The notes beneath the pieces are model-generated. The model did not search any database, was not told the origin of the DNA, and worked only from the letters and a program-made list of their open reading frames with translations. A stretch of DNA of 46,606 bases from a virus: positions 1 through 46,606 of IMG/VR virus record IMGVR_UViG_3300025603_000025; one strand, given 5' to 3'. How positions within the stretch are numbered: position 1 is the stretch's first letter; the number at the start of each line of letters is the position of its first letter. The translations under genes and the position numbers were made by a program. This document shows, in pieces, positions 22,270 through 30,625 of this stretch.

Positions 22270-24336
22270 ATGGATTGGATATATGACATTGAAACTTATC
22301 CGAATGTGTTTACGTTCTCTGCCATTGATGCCAATGGTGAGAATGAAGTGGCGTTCGAATGCTCAACTCGTAAGAATGATGTAGCTGATCTGCTGTCTTT
22401 TCTTGACAAGCTTCGTAAGAACAAGGACAGGATGATTGGATTTAACAACGTTGGCTTTGACTACCCTGTTGTCCATGACCTCTTGTCTGTTCGTGAGAAA
22501 GCTTTAACTGTCAGTGGTAAGGCTGTAGCTGTACGCACATACAAGAAAGCTCAGATGGTTATCGGTGCTGAGAATGTGTTTCAAAAGATAGTCAGGGTTT
22601 CTGATGAGCATGTTAATCAGGTTGACTTGTTTAAGATTCATCACTTCGACAACAGGGCTAGGTCAACTAGCTTGAAAATGATTGAGTTTAATATGCGATC
22701 AGACACCATCGAAGATCTACCCTATGAGGTTGGCACCAATCTTGAGGATGATCAGATAGATGTATTGCTTAAATACAACATGCATGATGTACGTGAGACA
22801 TTAAAGTTTTATAACCACTCATTACCAATGCTTTCTTTCCGTGAAGAGCTGACTAACAAGTATAAGCGTAGCTTCATCAATCACAACGATACAAAGATTG
22901 GTAAAGATTATTTCATTATGCGTCTTGAAGAAGAGATGGAAGGTAGCTGTTACAAACGTGTTAATAATAAGCGTGTCATTCAACAAACTATTCGAGAATC
23001 AATTAACATCGGTGATTGCCTGTTCAACTACTACGACTTTGAACGTCCTGAGTTTATATCTGTGCTGGAATGGTTTCGCAACAAAGAAATCACAGAGACT
23101 AAGGGTGTGCTAAGCAGCATCCCTGAAGATGAGCTTGGTGATGTTGCACCGTTTGCTGACATGCTTACAAAGCGTAAGAAGTTCTTCTTCAAGCCGAGTG
23201 ATGAGAGTGTTGAAAAGTTCATGGTAGAGCACCCTGCTGGATGGATTGATGCTGTTGAGTTGAAGACAAAGAAGAAGGGTGAAAAACAATTCTCCTATTG
23301 GGGGTGTTGGAATGTCGCTGACAACTTGAATGTTGTTGTCGATGGTTTCCGTTTCGACTTTGGTACTGGTGGCATTCATGGATCAATTAGTGATGCGGCT
23401 GTTGAAGAGGATGATGATCACTTCATCATTGATGCTGACGTTGCTTCGATGTACCCAAACATTGCCATTGCCAACCGTGTATTCCCTGAGCATTTAGGTG
23501 AACGCTTTTGTGACATCTACGAAGACGTATACCAACAACGCAAAAGCTATGCCAAAGGTACTGTCGAGAATGCAATGCTGAAGCTGGCATTGAACGGTGT
23601 ATATGGTGACAGCAACAGTCAGTACAGTCCGTTCTATGATTCGAAGTACACAATGTCAATCACCATCAATGGTCAGCTATCATTATGTTTGTTAGCAGAG
23701 AAGTTGATGGGTATTGAAGGCTTGTCTCTTATCCAAGTTAACACTGACGGCATCACTGTCAAACTTCCTAAGAACAAGAAGGATGTTTATGATATAATCT
23801 GTGATGAGTGGCAGAAGCAAGTTGGTTTAGATTTAGAGTTTGCTTTCTATAGTAAGATGATTGTCCGTGACGTGAACAACTACATTGCTGTTTACACTGA
23901 CGGTAAGGTTAAGCGTAAGGGCGCATACCAATACGAAGGGCTAGGCTGGCATCAAGATCAAGGCGGTCTTGTTATTCGCAAGGCTGCTGAGGCACACATC
24001 TTACATAGAGCTGACATACGTAACTTTATTACAAACCACGAAGACAACTACGACTTCATGATGCGTACTAAGGTGCCAAGAAGTAGCAAGCTCGTGCTAG
24101 TATTAGCTGATGGTACAGAACAGGTTCAACAAAACACCTGTAGGTTTTATGCTTGCAGGGCTGGTGCAGATCTTGTTAAGGTTATGCCGCCGTTGAAGGA
24201 TGATTTAGAACCACGTAGACTTTCAATCGGAGCTGGTTGGGGTATGTGGGTTTGCAATAATGTCAAGGACTTTAATCGTGAAGACCTTGATTATAATTAC
24301 TACGTTGACATGGCTGAGAAGCTTATCATCGGGTAA
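22270..24336 (+). CDS. DNA polymerase, family B-like with 3'-5' exonuclease
   Basis: 688 residues from ATG at 22270. Proofreading domain: Exo I DIET (Asp6, Glu8), Exo II GFNNVGFDYP, Exo III YNMHDVRET. Polymerase domain: motif A DADVASMYPN (388-397), motif B KLALNGVYGD (from 438), motif C NTDGI (491-495). Motif C has Asn where most family B enzymes have the first Asp of DTDS. The second Asp, the metal ligand, is kept, and this variant is familiar from a phage lineage. It works with the adjacent primase-helicase, SSB and exonuclease. Confidence 0.9.
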   Translation: MDWIYDIETYPNVFTFSAIDANGENEVAFECSTRKNDVADLLSFLDKLRKNKDRMIGFNNVGFDYPVVHDLLSVREKALTVSGKAVAVRTYKKAQMVIGAENVFQKIVRVSDEHVNQVDLFKIHHFDNRARSTSLKMIEFNMRSDTIEDLPYEVGTNLEDDQIDVLLKYNMHDVRETLKFYNHSLPMLSFREELTNKYKRSFINHNDTKIGKDYFIMRLEEEMEGSCYKRVNNKRVIQQTIRESINIGDCLFNYYDFERPEFISVLEWFRNKEITETKGVLSSIPEDELGDVAPFADMLTKRKKFFFKPSDESVEKFMVEHPAGWIDAVELKTKKKGEKQFSYWGCWNVADNLNVVVDGFRFDFGTGGIHGSISDAAVEEDDDHFIIDADVASMYPNIAIANRVFPEHLGERFCDIYEDVYQQRKSYAKGTVENAMLKLALNGVYGDSNSQYSPFYDSKYTMSITINGQLSLCLLAEKLMGIEGLSLIQVNTDGITVKLPKNKKDVYDIICDEWQKQVGLDLEFAFYSKMIVRDVNNYIAVYTDGKVKRKGAYQYEGLGWHQDQGGLVIRKAAEAHILHRADIRNFITNHEDNYDFMMRTKVPRSSKLVLVLADGTEQVQQNTCRFYACRAGADLVKVMPPLKDDLEPRRLSIGAGWGMWVCNNVKDFNREDLDYNYYVDMAEKLIIG

Positions 24337-24344
24337 CGTTAATT

Positions 24345-24370
24345 AGGCTAACGTCATAGCCTTTATTTTG
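24345..24370 (+). terminator. weak hairpin with U-rich tail after polymerase gene
   Basis: AGGCTA (24345-24350) and TAGCCT (24357-24362) form a 6-bp stem followed by TTATTTT. It could be a partial terminator or processing site between the polymerase and SSB genes. Confidence 0.35.
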
Positions 24371-24382
24371 ATTGGAAATTAT

Positions 24383-24805
24383 ATGACTGAAGATTTGAAA
24401 GTAAAGATTAAGTGTGACATCTACTGGGCACAAACACACAAGCTGAATGAGATGTCTGGCAAGTACCAACTCAATCTGTGTAACCTAAGCGATAGCGCTG
24501 TGGAAGCATTGGAAAGTATGGGCATCACTATTGCAGAAGACTCAGAGAAGAGGCCTGAGATGGGTAAGTACATCACATGCAAGAGTAACAACCCCATGCG
24601 CTCACATGACTCTGATGGTATGGAGATTCCAGCTGATGTGATAATTGGTAACGGTAGCGTTGGTAAAGCTTTGGTTAGCTCTTACGAATGGAAGTACAAG
24701 AATAAGAAAGGTAACAGCCCATCGCTGAAACGACTGGTGGTTACTGACTTGGTTGAGTATGTTAATGCTGGTGGTGTAGAACTGGATGATGAAGACGTTC
24801 TGTGA
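24383..24805 (+). CDS. single-stranded DNA-binding protein (T7 gp2.5-like)
   Basis: 140 residues from ATG at 24383. Predicted OB-fold core, followed by a strongly acidic C-terminal tail (VELDDEDVL), the feature that lets gp2.5-type proteins contact polymerase and helicase. Position between polymerase and exonuclease supports the call. Direct residue matches to gp2.5 are limited, so this rests on layout, tail and context. Confidence 0.65.
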   Translation: MTEDLKVKIKCDIYWAQTHKLNEMSGKYQLNLCNLSDSAVEALESMGITIAEDSEKRPEMGKYITCKSNNPMRSHDSDGMEIPADVIIGNGSVGKALVSSYEWKYKNKKGNSPSLKRLVVTDLVEYVNAGGVELDDEDVL

Positions 24806-25491
24806 AAATCTTAATAGATGCTGACATCGTAGCCTATCGCTGTGCTGCCGCTTGTGAAAACGAGAAGGTGAGCATGGCTATCATGAACACTAACAGGTCT
24901 CTTGCTGAGATCATTATGTCAGTGGATCATGATGATAGGTTTTACGATGATTGGGATCTCTATCTAACTGGTAAGACTAACTTTAGATTTGATGTTGCGG
25001 TCACTGCCATATACAAAGGTAACCGTGCCAACAAAACTAAACCTCGTCACTTAAAAGATGTTCGTGAACATATGGTTAAGGAGTGGGGTGCAGTTATCTA
25101 CGAAGGTTATGAAGCTGATGATGCAATTACTACTGAGGGTCAAACTCTCAACGGTGATTGCATCATCGTCTCAATTGATAAAGACTTTAAACAGTTCTCT
25201 GGTTGGCATTACAATCCTGTGAAGCGTGAGAAATTCTTCGTCACCCCTTATGAGGGTATGAGGTTTTTCTACATGCAGATCTTGATGGGCGACAGTGCAG
25301 ACAATATCATTGGCCTTGATCGCGTTGGTCCTAAGACAGCTGAGAAGATGTTAAAGAGTTGCGAGACTGAGATTGATATGTATAATGTTTGTATGGAAGC
25401 CTACCAATCTGAAGATAGAATTCTTGAGAATGCAAGATTGCTATGGCTTCGAAGAACACCTAATGAAATGTGGACATCACCGAATGACTGA
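24802..25491 (+). CDS. 5'-3' exonuclease (T7 gp6 / flap nuclease type)
   Basis: 229 residues with a GTG start in a GTGA overlap with the SSB gene. Conserved acidic sites: LIDADIVAY near the N-terminus, GYEADDAI, SIDKDFKQF, then MGDSADNIIGLDRVGPKTA, the helix-hairpin-helix DNA-binding motif. It should remove RNA primers or degrade host DNA for nucleotides. Confidence 0.9.
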   Translation: MKILIDADIVAYRCAAACENEKVSMAIMNTNRSLAEIIMSVDHDDRFYDDWDLYLTGKTNFRFDVAVTAIYKGNRANKTKPRHLKDVREHMVKEWGAVIYEGYEADDAITTEGQTLNGDCIIVSIDKDFKQFSGWHYNPVKREKFFVTPYEGMRFFYMQILMGDSADNIIGLDRVGPKTAEKMLKSCETEIDMYNVCMEAYQSEDRILENARLLWLRRTPNEMWTSPND

Positions 25492-25774
25492 TACCTTTGA
25501 ACTTGAAGACCGAGACACTCTGATCGTTCTTCGTCCTGACCTAGATGCTGAAGGCAAGATGATTCCTAATACGTTAACCATCGTGTCATGCGGTGTTGAA
25601 TCAAAGTTTGAATCTCCAGCAATCTCTATGACTGCATTGTTGTTAACTCTTGTTCCTAATTACTTAGCTACGTATCCAGAAGAACGAGAGAAGCTTATGA
25701 AGTTTATATACGAGAAGCATTCAGACGTTCTTGAAAACTTTCTAACTCGGCACGTTTTTGACAATGAAAATTAA
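25484..25774 (+). CDS. hypothetical protein
   Basis: 96 residues from ATG at 25484, overlapping the exonuclease stop by 8 bp. The longer frame from 25373 lies inside the exonuclease gene and is rejected. Mixed alpha/beta, acidic, no named family. Co-transcribed with replication genes. Confidence 0.6.
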   Translation: MTDTFELEDRDTLIVLRPDLDAEGKMIPNTLTIVSCGVESKFESPAISMTALLLTLVPNYLATYPEEREKLMKFIYEKHSDVLENFLTRHVFDNEN

Positions 25775-25940
25775 CATCCGACTCACCGCTTTTGTGAACG
25801 ACACAGATCTACCTCGTTCACTTCAAGATCCTTTGTACCTTGAAGAAGTTATTCGTGAGAATATTCAAGATGTATTTAGTGGTGCTGATATCAACGACAT
25901 TGATATTGAGTTGCTTCTAATAGAGCGTGAGGAAGATTAA
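25764..25940 (+). CDS. small hypothetical protein
   Basis: 58 residues from ATG at 25764 (TTG at 25758 also in frame). Acidic C-terminus. It overlaps the previous gene by 11 bp and ends directly at the start of the HNH gene. Function unknown. Confidence 0.55.
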   Translation: MKINIRLTAFVNDTDLPRSLQDPLYLEEVIRENIQDVFSGADINDIDIELLLIEREED

Positions 25941-26342
25941 TTGCCAAAAGCAAAACCAGAGAAACCTTTTAACAGTGGTCAATGGACAGCTGCTAGAATG
26001 AACAGCTTCATCAAGGGTGGTATTCGCACACTGTCTAGACGCTGGCCTCCACGATACGAGAGTCTTAATCTTGCTTTGATTGGTAAAAGATTAGATCCTG
26101 CTACTGGTAAGATGAGTAATCGTTACAAGTGTGCTGCGTGTGGTGACATGTTCAAACAAGCTGATGTTCAAGTGGATCACATAGATCCAGTTGTATCAGT
26201 TGAGGGTGGCTTCATTGATTGGAACATCTATATTAAACGGATGTACTGTGAGGTTGATGGTTTTCAAGTTTTGTGTAGTCAATGTCACAATGTTAAAACA
26301 CAGAACGAAAGGAAGAAAAGGAAAGAGAATGCATCTAAGTAA
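25941..26342 (+). CDS. HNH endonuclease
   Basis: 133 residues. TTG start immediately after the preceding stop, with AGGAAG 7 bases upstream. C-terminal HNH nuclease: CAACG, then VDHIDPV, then LCSQCHNVKTQNER, with two CxxC pairs for a structural zinc. The basic N-terminus (WTAARMNSFIKGG) may bind DNA. Being embedded in the replication operon suggests either a phage nuclease for packaging or recombination, or a free-standing homing nuclease. Confidence 0.88.
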   Translation: MPKAKPEKPFNSGQWTAARMNSFIKGGIRTLSRRWPPRYESLNLALIGKRLDPATGKMSNRYKCAACGDMFKQADVQVDHIDPVVSVEGGFIDWNIYIKRMYCEVDGFQVLCSQCHNVKTQNERKKRKENASK

Positions 26343-26359
26343 CTATAAAGGTTTAAGTA

Positions 26360-26563
26360 ATGAATGATGGTCAACACAATTACTTTTTTGAACACGCTTC
26401 AAAAGAAAACAACGTACTAACTAATAAAGAAATGCTGTATATATGTACAGGTGATTCCGATTGGCATGAGATTATCTTACAGTTTGCGGTGTTCTTAGAT
26501 GAGGTTGGATACGTTGGTGTATACGATAAGGTCTCATATCTTCTTGAAAATGATAACAATTAA
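26360..26563 (+). CDS. small hypothetical protein
   Basis: 67 residues, acidic, aromatic-rich, no recognised family. Last gene before the terminator at 26603, so it closes the replication module. Confidence 0.55.
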   Translation: MNDGQHNYFFEHASKENNVLTNKEMLYICTGDSDWHEIILQFAVFLDEVGYVGVYDKVSYLLENDNN

Positions 26564-26566
26564 GGG

Positions 26567-26594
26567 TTGTATTATCTTCAATTTCTGGTATAAC
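26567..26594 (+). promoter_or_regulatory. extended -10 promoter candidate before nrdA
   Basis: TTGTAT (26567-26572), a 16-bp spacer and TATAAC (26589-26594) preceded by TGG, an extended -10. Predicted start near 26601, only a few bases ahead of the terminator-like hairpin. Confidence 0.45.
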
Positions 26595-26602
26595 TATATC
26601 CC

Positions 26603-26628
26603 AAAGGGTACTTTCGAGTACCCTTTTT
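26603..26628 (+). terminator. intrinsic terminator between replication and RNR modules
   Basis: AAAGGGTAC (26603-26611), a TTTCGA loop and GTACCCTTT (26618-26626) form a perfect 9-bp stem ending in a run of five T. It should end transcription of the replication operon unless antitermination operates. Confidence 0.8.
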
Positions 26629-26650
26629 CTTCTCTAAACAAACTTGACCT

Positions 26651-28411
26651 ATGACAATTAAACTAAACATGAGCCGTGATAGTCTCTTCGATACGCTGGG
26701 TCTTCAGCGATTGAAAGAGAGCTACATGATGGACGGAGAGACCAGTCCACAAGAAAGATTTGCCTATGTATCGCAGGCTTTTTCGAGCAGCCTTGAGCAC
26801 GCCCAGCGACTTTATGAGTATAGTTCTAGCCATTGGCTCAGTTATAGCACTCCTATTCTTTCTTTTGGTCGTAGTAAGCGTGGACTTCCTATTAGCTGTT
26901 TTCTTAACTATATGGAAGATAGTGCAGAAGGTTTGGTTGATAATCTATCGGAGACAAACTGGTTAAGTATGTTAGGTGGTGGTGTTGGTGTCCACTTAGG
27001 TATTCGTAACTCAGATGAGAAGAGCACTGGTATCATGCCTCACTTAAAGATGTATGATGCCTCTAGCTTGGCTTATCGACAGGGACGCACACGCCGTGGT
27101 AGTTACGCCGCCTTCTTGGACATTAACCATCCTGACATCATTCAGTTCCTAGAGATGCGTAAGGCAACAGGCGACCAGAACCTACGCACACCTAACCTGA
27201 ATCATGGTGTTAACGTATCAGATGCCTTTATGCAGGTGTTAGAGAAGGCAATGTTAGATGATGACTTTGATGATAGCTGGGACTTAATAAACCCTGCTAG
27301 TAAAGAAGTTGTTGAGACGGTATCAGCTAAGTACTTGTGGCAGAAGTTGTTAGACTTACGTATGCAGACCGGAGAGCCTTACCTTATCTTCATCGACGAA
27401 GCTAACCGTAAGATGCCCTCATGGTTGCAGAAGGAGGGGTTAACAATTAACGGTAGTAACCTATGTACAGAAATCTTCTTACCCACCAGTAAAGATCGTA
27501 CAGCGGTGTGTTGCCTAAGTAGTTTGAACTTGGAGTACTTTGATGAGTGGAAAGGTAATGAGCAATTTATACCGGATGTTATGGAAATGCTTGACAATGT
27601 TATTGACTATTTCATCAGCGGCGCTCCTGATAGTGTTCGTCGTGCAGTTTACTCTGCTACCCGTGAGAGGTCTATTGGAATTGGCGCGTTAGGTTTTCAT
27701 GCGTACTTGCAAAAGAATAACTTAGCCTTTGAAGGTGTGATGGCAAAGATGACTAACAAGGATATCTTCAGCCATATAAACAAGGAGTGTTTGCGTGGAG
27801 ATTCTTACTTGGCTGATAAACGTGGTGCATGCCCTGATGCTGCTATGCACGGGGTTAACAGGCGCTTTAGTCATCACATGGCTATTGCACCCAACGCATC
27901 GTCTTCTATTATCATGGGTAATACCAGTCCTAGCATTGAACCTTATCGGGCTAATGCTTATCGTCAGGATACTTTAAGCGGTGCGTATGTTACTAAAAAT
28001 AAGTGGTTGGCTAGAGAGCTTGCTAAGATTGGGTTGGATGATGATGACACATGGGCAACAATTATCGCCAACGATGGCAGTGTGCAGCATCTGGACATTG
28101 ACGACAATATGAAGGCTGTGTTTAAGACTGCGATGGAACTTGACCAGCGCTGGATTATTGAGCTTGCTAGTGACCGTCAAGTCTATATCGACCAAGGGCA
28201 GAGTGTTAACCTATTCTTCCGTCCAGATGTGCAGATCAAGTACCTGCATGCTGTACACTTCATGGCGTGGAAGAAGGGGTTGAAGAGCTTGTATTACCTA
28301 CGTAGCGATAAAGTGCGTAGGGCAGAGAAAGTAGGCAGTGCAGTTAAGTTAACCTCGATAGACTTATCTGCTATAGTGAACGGAGAATCATGTCTGGCTT
28401 GCGAAGGTTAA
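26651..28411 (+). CDS. nrdA: ribonucleotide reductase class I large subunit
   Basis: 586 residues, shorter than cellular NrdA because no N-terminal ATP-cone is present. Reduces NDPs to dNDPs. Active-site features: Cys83 (PISC), Asn270-Leu-Cys272-Thr-Glu274, partner cysteine at 287/288, a YYLRSDK segment carrying the radical-path tyrosine pair, and C-terminal Cys581/Cys584 for thioredoxin or glutaredoxin. Lacking the cone, it probably escapes dATP feedback inhibition. The ATG at 26651 has no clear ribosome-binding site; Met7 is an alternative. Confidence 0.95.
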   Translation: MTIKLNMSRDSLFDTLGLQRLKESYMMDGETSPQERFAYVSQAFSSSLEHAQRLYEYSSSHWLSYSTPILSFGRSKRGLPISCFLNYMEDSAEGLVDNLSETNWLSMLGGGVGVHLGIRNSDEKSTGIMPHLKMYDASSLAYRQGRTRRGSYAAFLDINHPDIIQFLEMRKATGDQNLRTPNLNHGVNVSDAFMQVLEKAMLDDDFDDSWDLINPASKEVVETVSAKYLWQKLLDLRMQTGEPYLIFIDEANRKMPSWLQKEGLTINGSNLCTEIFLPTSKDRTAVCCLSSLNLEYFDEWKGNEQFIPDVMEMLDNVIDYFISGAPDSVRRAVYSATRERSIGIGALGFHAYLQKNNLAFEGVMAKMTNKDIFSHINKECLRGDSYLADKRGACPDAAMHGVNRRFSHHMAIAPNASSSIIMGNTSPSIEPYRANAYRQDTLSGAYVTKNKWLARELAKIGLDDDDTWATIIANDGSVQHLDIDDNMKAVFKTAMELDQRWIIELASDRQVYIDQGQSVNLFFRPDVQIKYLHAVHFMAWKKGLKSLYYLRSDKVRRAEKVGSAVKLTSIDLSAIVNGESCLACEG

Positions 28412-28488
28412 GGCAGTTGAGTTGGGTAAGGTGGCTAGAGGTGGTCACCTGCCTGCATATTATTAGTAACACATGGAGACAGTGGTGA
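28390..28488 (+). CDS. possible 32-residue peptide after nrdA
   Basis: Open frame overlapping the nrdA end by 22 bp, Arg/Trp-rich and partly hydrophobic (WLEVVTCLHIISNTW). No convincing ribosome-binding site. Listed because the 99-bp gap has nothing else; may be chance. Confidence 0.2.
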   Translation: MSGLRRLRQLSWVRWLEVVTCLHIISNTWRQW

Positions 28489-28510
28489 TGACTCATAACC
28501 CTAACCAACC

Positions 28511-29194
28511 ATGCTAGTAAAGATAGGAAAATATAAATACTGGTTTGGGCCGTATCAACTGGCAGACCTACTTTGCTTTTGGGTAGAAAAAGAAGTCGAT
28601 GATTATGGTTTTAAAAGCAAACCAAAGTGGGTTCATCATTTAGGTGAGTGGCTTGCGTATGGTAGTATAGAGCCTGAAGCAAAAGCTGGAGACATAATAA
28701 AGTGGAGTCTTGACAGGCCGGACACCTTATTATCGAAGTTGTTAAGTTGGGTCTATAGCAAACAGAAACGTATAATTGAAGTGCATATAGATCCTTGGGA
28801 TACGTGTAGCATGGATCATACATTGTCCCTCGTCATACTACCCCTACTGAAGCAACTGAAAGAATCCAGACACGGATGGGGACTTATTGATCTAACTGAC
28901 GTACACAAGGAGCTACACGGCAATGTTGACGAACAGCACCAACAAGGATGGATATGGATACTAGACGAAATGATCTTTGCGTTTGAAAGCAAAATGGATG
29001 ATAGCTGGGAAAAGCAGTTCGTAACAGGAGTCTCAGATTTACAATGGCGTAAACTGGAAAACGGAAACATTGAAATGATTGAAGGCCCTAACCATACTGA
29101 GGTTCACGATAAGAACGGACGTAAGGAATATGAAAAGCGTATTCAAAACGGGTTCAGACTATTTGGTGTCTATTACCAAAGTTTATGGGATTAA
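28511..29194 (+). CDS. conserved phage protein of unknown function between nrdA and nrdB
   Basis: 227 residues, recognisable from many aquatic phages by KIGKYKYWFGPYQLADLLCF at the start, then HLGEWLAYG, a DRPDTLLSKLL segment, KRIIEVHIDPWDTCSMDHTL and the acidic LDEMIFAFE block. No catalytic motif can be named. Constant association with nucleotide and replication genes suggests a role in DNA precursor supply or replication. The tryptophan- and aspartate-rich core is unusual. Confidence 0.8.
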   Translation: MLVKIGKYKYWFGPYQLADLLCFWVEKEVDDYGFKSKPKWVHHLGEWLAYGSIEPEAKAGDIIKWSLDRPDTLLSKLLSWVYSKQKRIIEVHIDPWDTCSMDHTLSLVILPLLKQLKESRHGWGLIDLTDVHKELHGNVDEQHQQGWIWILDEMIFAFESKMDDSWEKQFVTGVSDLQWRKLENGNIEMIEGPNHTEVHDKNGRKEYEKRIQNGFRLFGVYYQSLWD

Positions 29195-29207
29195 CAGAAA
29201 GAGACGG

Positions 29208-30161
29208 ATGAAAAAAGATTTAACACAAGAGCGTACAACGTTCAAACCCTTTATGTACCCTTGGGCATATGACGCATGGCTAGAGCATGAGCAGAGCCAT
29301 TGGTTACACACAGAGGTTCCTATGGGTGAGGATTTGAAGGACTATCAGAAGAAGTTGGGTACAGACGAGCGAGAGTTCCTGACTAAGATACTACGGTTCT
29401 TTGTGCAGGGTGACCTAGACATTGGTGACGGTTACTACACCCATTACATTCCAGCGTTCAAGCAACCTGAAGTGCGTATGATGATGAGTGGCTTTGCTGG
29501 ACGGGAAGCTCTACACGTTGCCGCCTATGCCCACCTGATTGAGACGCTAGGACTGCCTGAGAGCACCTACAACGAGTTCATGCAGTACGGTGAGATGGTA
29601 GATAAGCATGAGTACTTTAAGACGTTAGGCGACCTACCTATGGCTGAGAAGATTGCAACCATCTCTGCCTTTGGTGAGGGTATGCAGTTGTTCTCATCCT
29701 TTGTTATGTTGTTGAACTTTGCACGTAACGGTAAGATGAAAGGCTTAGGTCAAATCATTGCATGGAGTGTTGTTGATGAGACAATGCATGCTGAGGGAAT
29801 GATAAAAGTTTATCGTGAATGGGTTAAACAAAACCCCGGTGACAGCAGCGCTGCTAACATCAAGCAGATTGCACGTAACATGGTGGATCTCGAAGACCAA
29901 TTCATTGACTTAGCTTTTGGATTATGTAACATTGAAGGGTTGACAAAAGAGGAAGTTAAAGAATACATCCGTTATATTGCTGACCGCCGTTTAATCAGTA
30001 TGGGTATGAAAGGAGTGTTTAAGGTTAAGAAGAATCCTCTACCTTGGGTGGATGGAATGCTAGGTGTTAGTCATACGAACTTCTTTGAACAACGTGTGAC
30101 TGATTATTCAAAGGGTGCTACAACAGGCACTTGGGCTGACGTATGGGGGAAAGCAGCATAA
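29208..30161 (+). CDS. nrdB: ribonucleotide reductase class I small subunit
   Basis: 317 residues from ATG at 29208; the frame is open to 29079 but that part overlaps the previous gene. Di-metal ligands by analogy with E. coli NrdB: Asp69, Glu100, His103, Glu157, Glu191 and His194. The radical tyrosine is present at Tyr107 in LHVAAYAHL. It should form the tyrosyl radical passed to NrdA. Confidence 0.93.
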   Translation: MKKDLTQERTTFKPFMYPWAYDAWLEHEQSHWLHTEVPMGEDLKDYQKKLGTDEREFLTKILRFFVQGDLDIGDGYYTHYIPAFKQPEVRMMMSGFAGREALHVAAYAHLIETLGLPESTYNEFMQYGEMVDKHEYFKTLGDLPMAEKIATISAFGEGMQLFSSFVMLLNFARNGKMKGLGQIIAWSVVDETMHAEGMIKVYREWVKQNPGDSSAANIKQIARNMVDLEDQFIDLAFGLCNIEGLTKEEVKEYIRYIADRRLISMGMKGVFKVKKNPLPWVDGMLGVSHTNFFEQRVTDYSKGATTGTWADVWGKAA

Positions 30162-30625
30162 TGAAAGACCTCACTGGATTAGAAACATTTTTAGAATATA
30201 ACCCTGACAATGGACTGTTTAAATGGATAAATAATAAAGGTAAGCACAATAAGGATTGGTTTGCAGGGACACAAAAGAAAAATGCATTGCATATTCAGCA
30301 TAAAAAAAGTAAATATTTAGCTCACCGAATAGCCTTTTATTTGATGACAGGAAGTTGCCCCGCCCTTATAGACCATATTAACCAGAATCCATTTGATAAC
30401 AGGTTTGTCAATTTAAGACCAGCCAGCCGTTCTTTAAATGCTTTGAATTCATCTAAAAGAAAAGGTGTAGATTTTCATAAACACACAGGAAAATGGAGGG
30501 CACGTATTAGGTATCGAAATTTACGCACAGAGTTAGGGCAATATGCTACAGAGCAAGAGGCTGTTGAAGTATATTTGAAAGCTAAAGAAGAATTAATAAA
30601 TAACATTTTGAAAGAGACAGCTTAA
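30161..30625 (+). CDS. HNH-AP2 homing endonuclease
   Basis: 154 residues, TAATG overlaps on both sides. N-terminal HNH_3-type nuclease (AHRIAFYLMTG, then IDHINQNPFDNRFVNLR) followed by an AP2-like DNA-binding domain (GKWRARIRYRNLRTELGQYA). The gene is visibly more A-rich than nrdB and phoH around it, a sign of recent acquisition. Free-standing homing nucleases often sit beside conserved RNR genes. Confidence 0.9.
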   Translation: MKDLTGLETFLEYNPDNGLFKWINNKGKHNKDWFAGTQKKNALHIQHKKSKYLAHRIAFYLMTGSCPALIDHINQNPFDNRFVNLRPASRSLNALNSSKRKGVDFHKHTGKWRARIRYRNLRTELGQYATEQEAVEVYLKAKEELINNILKETA

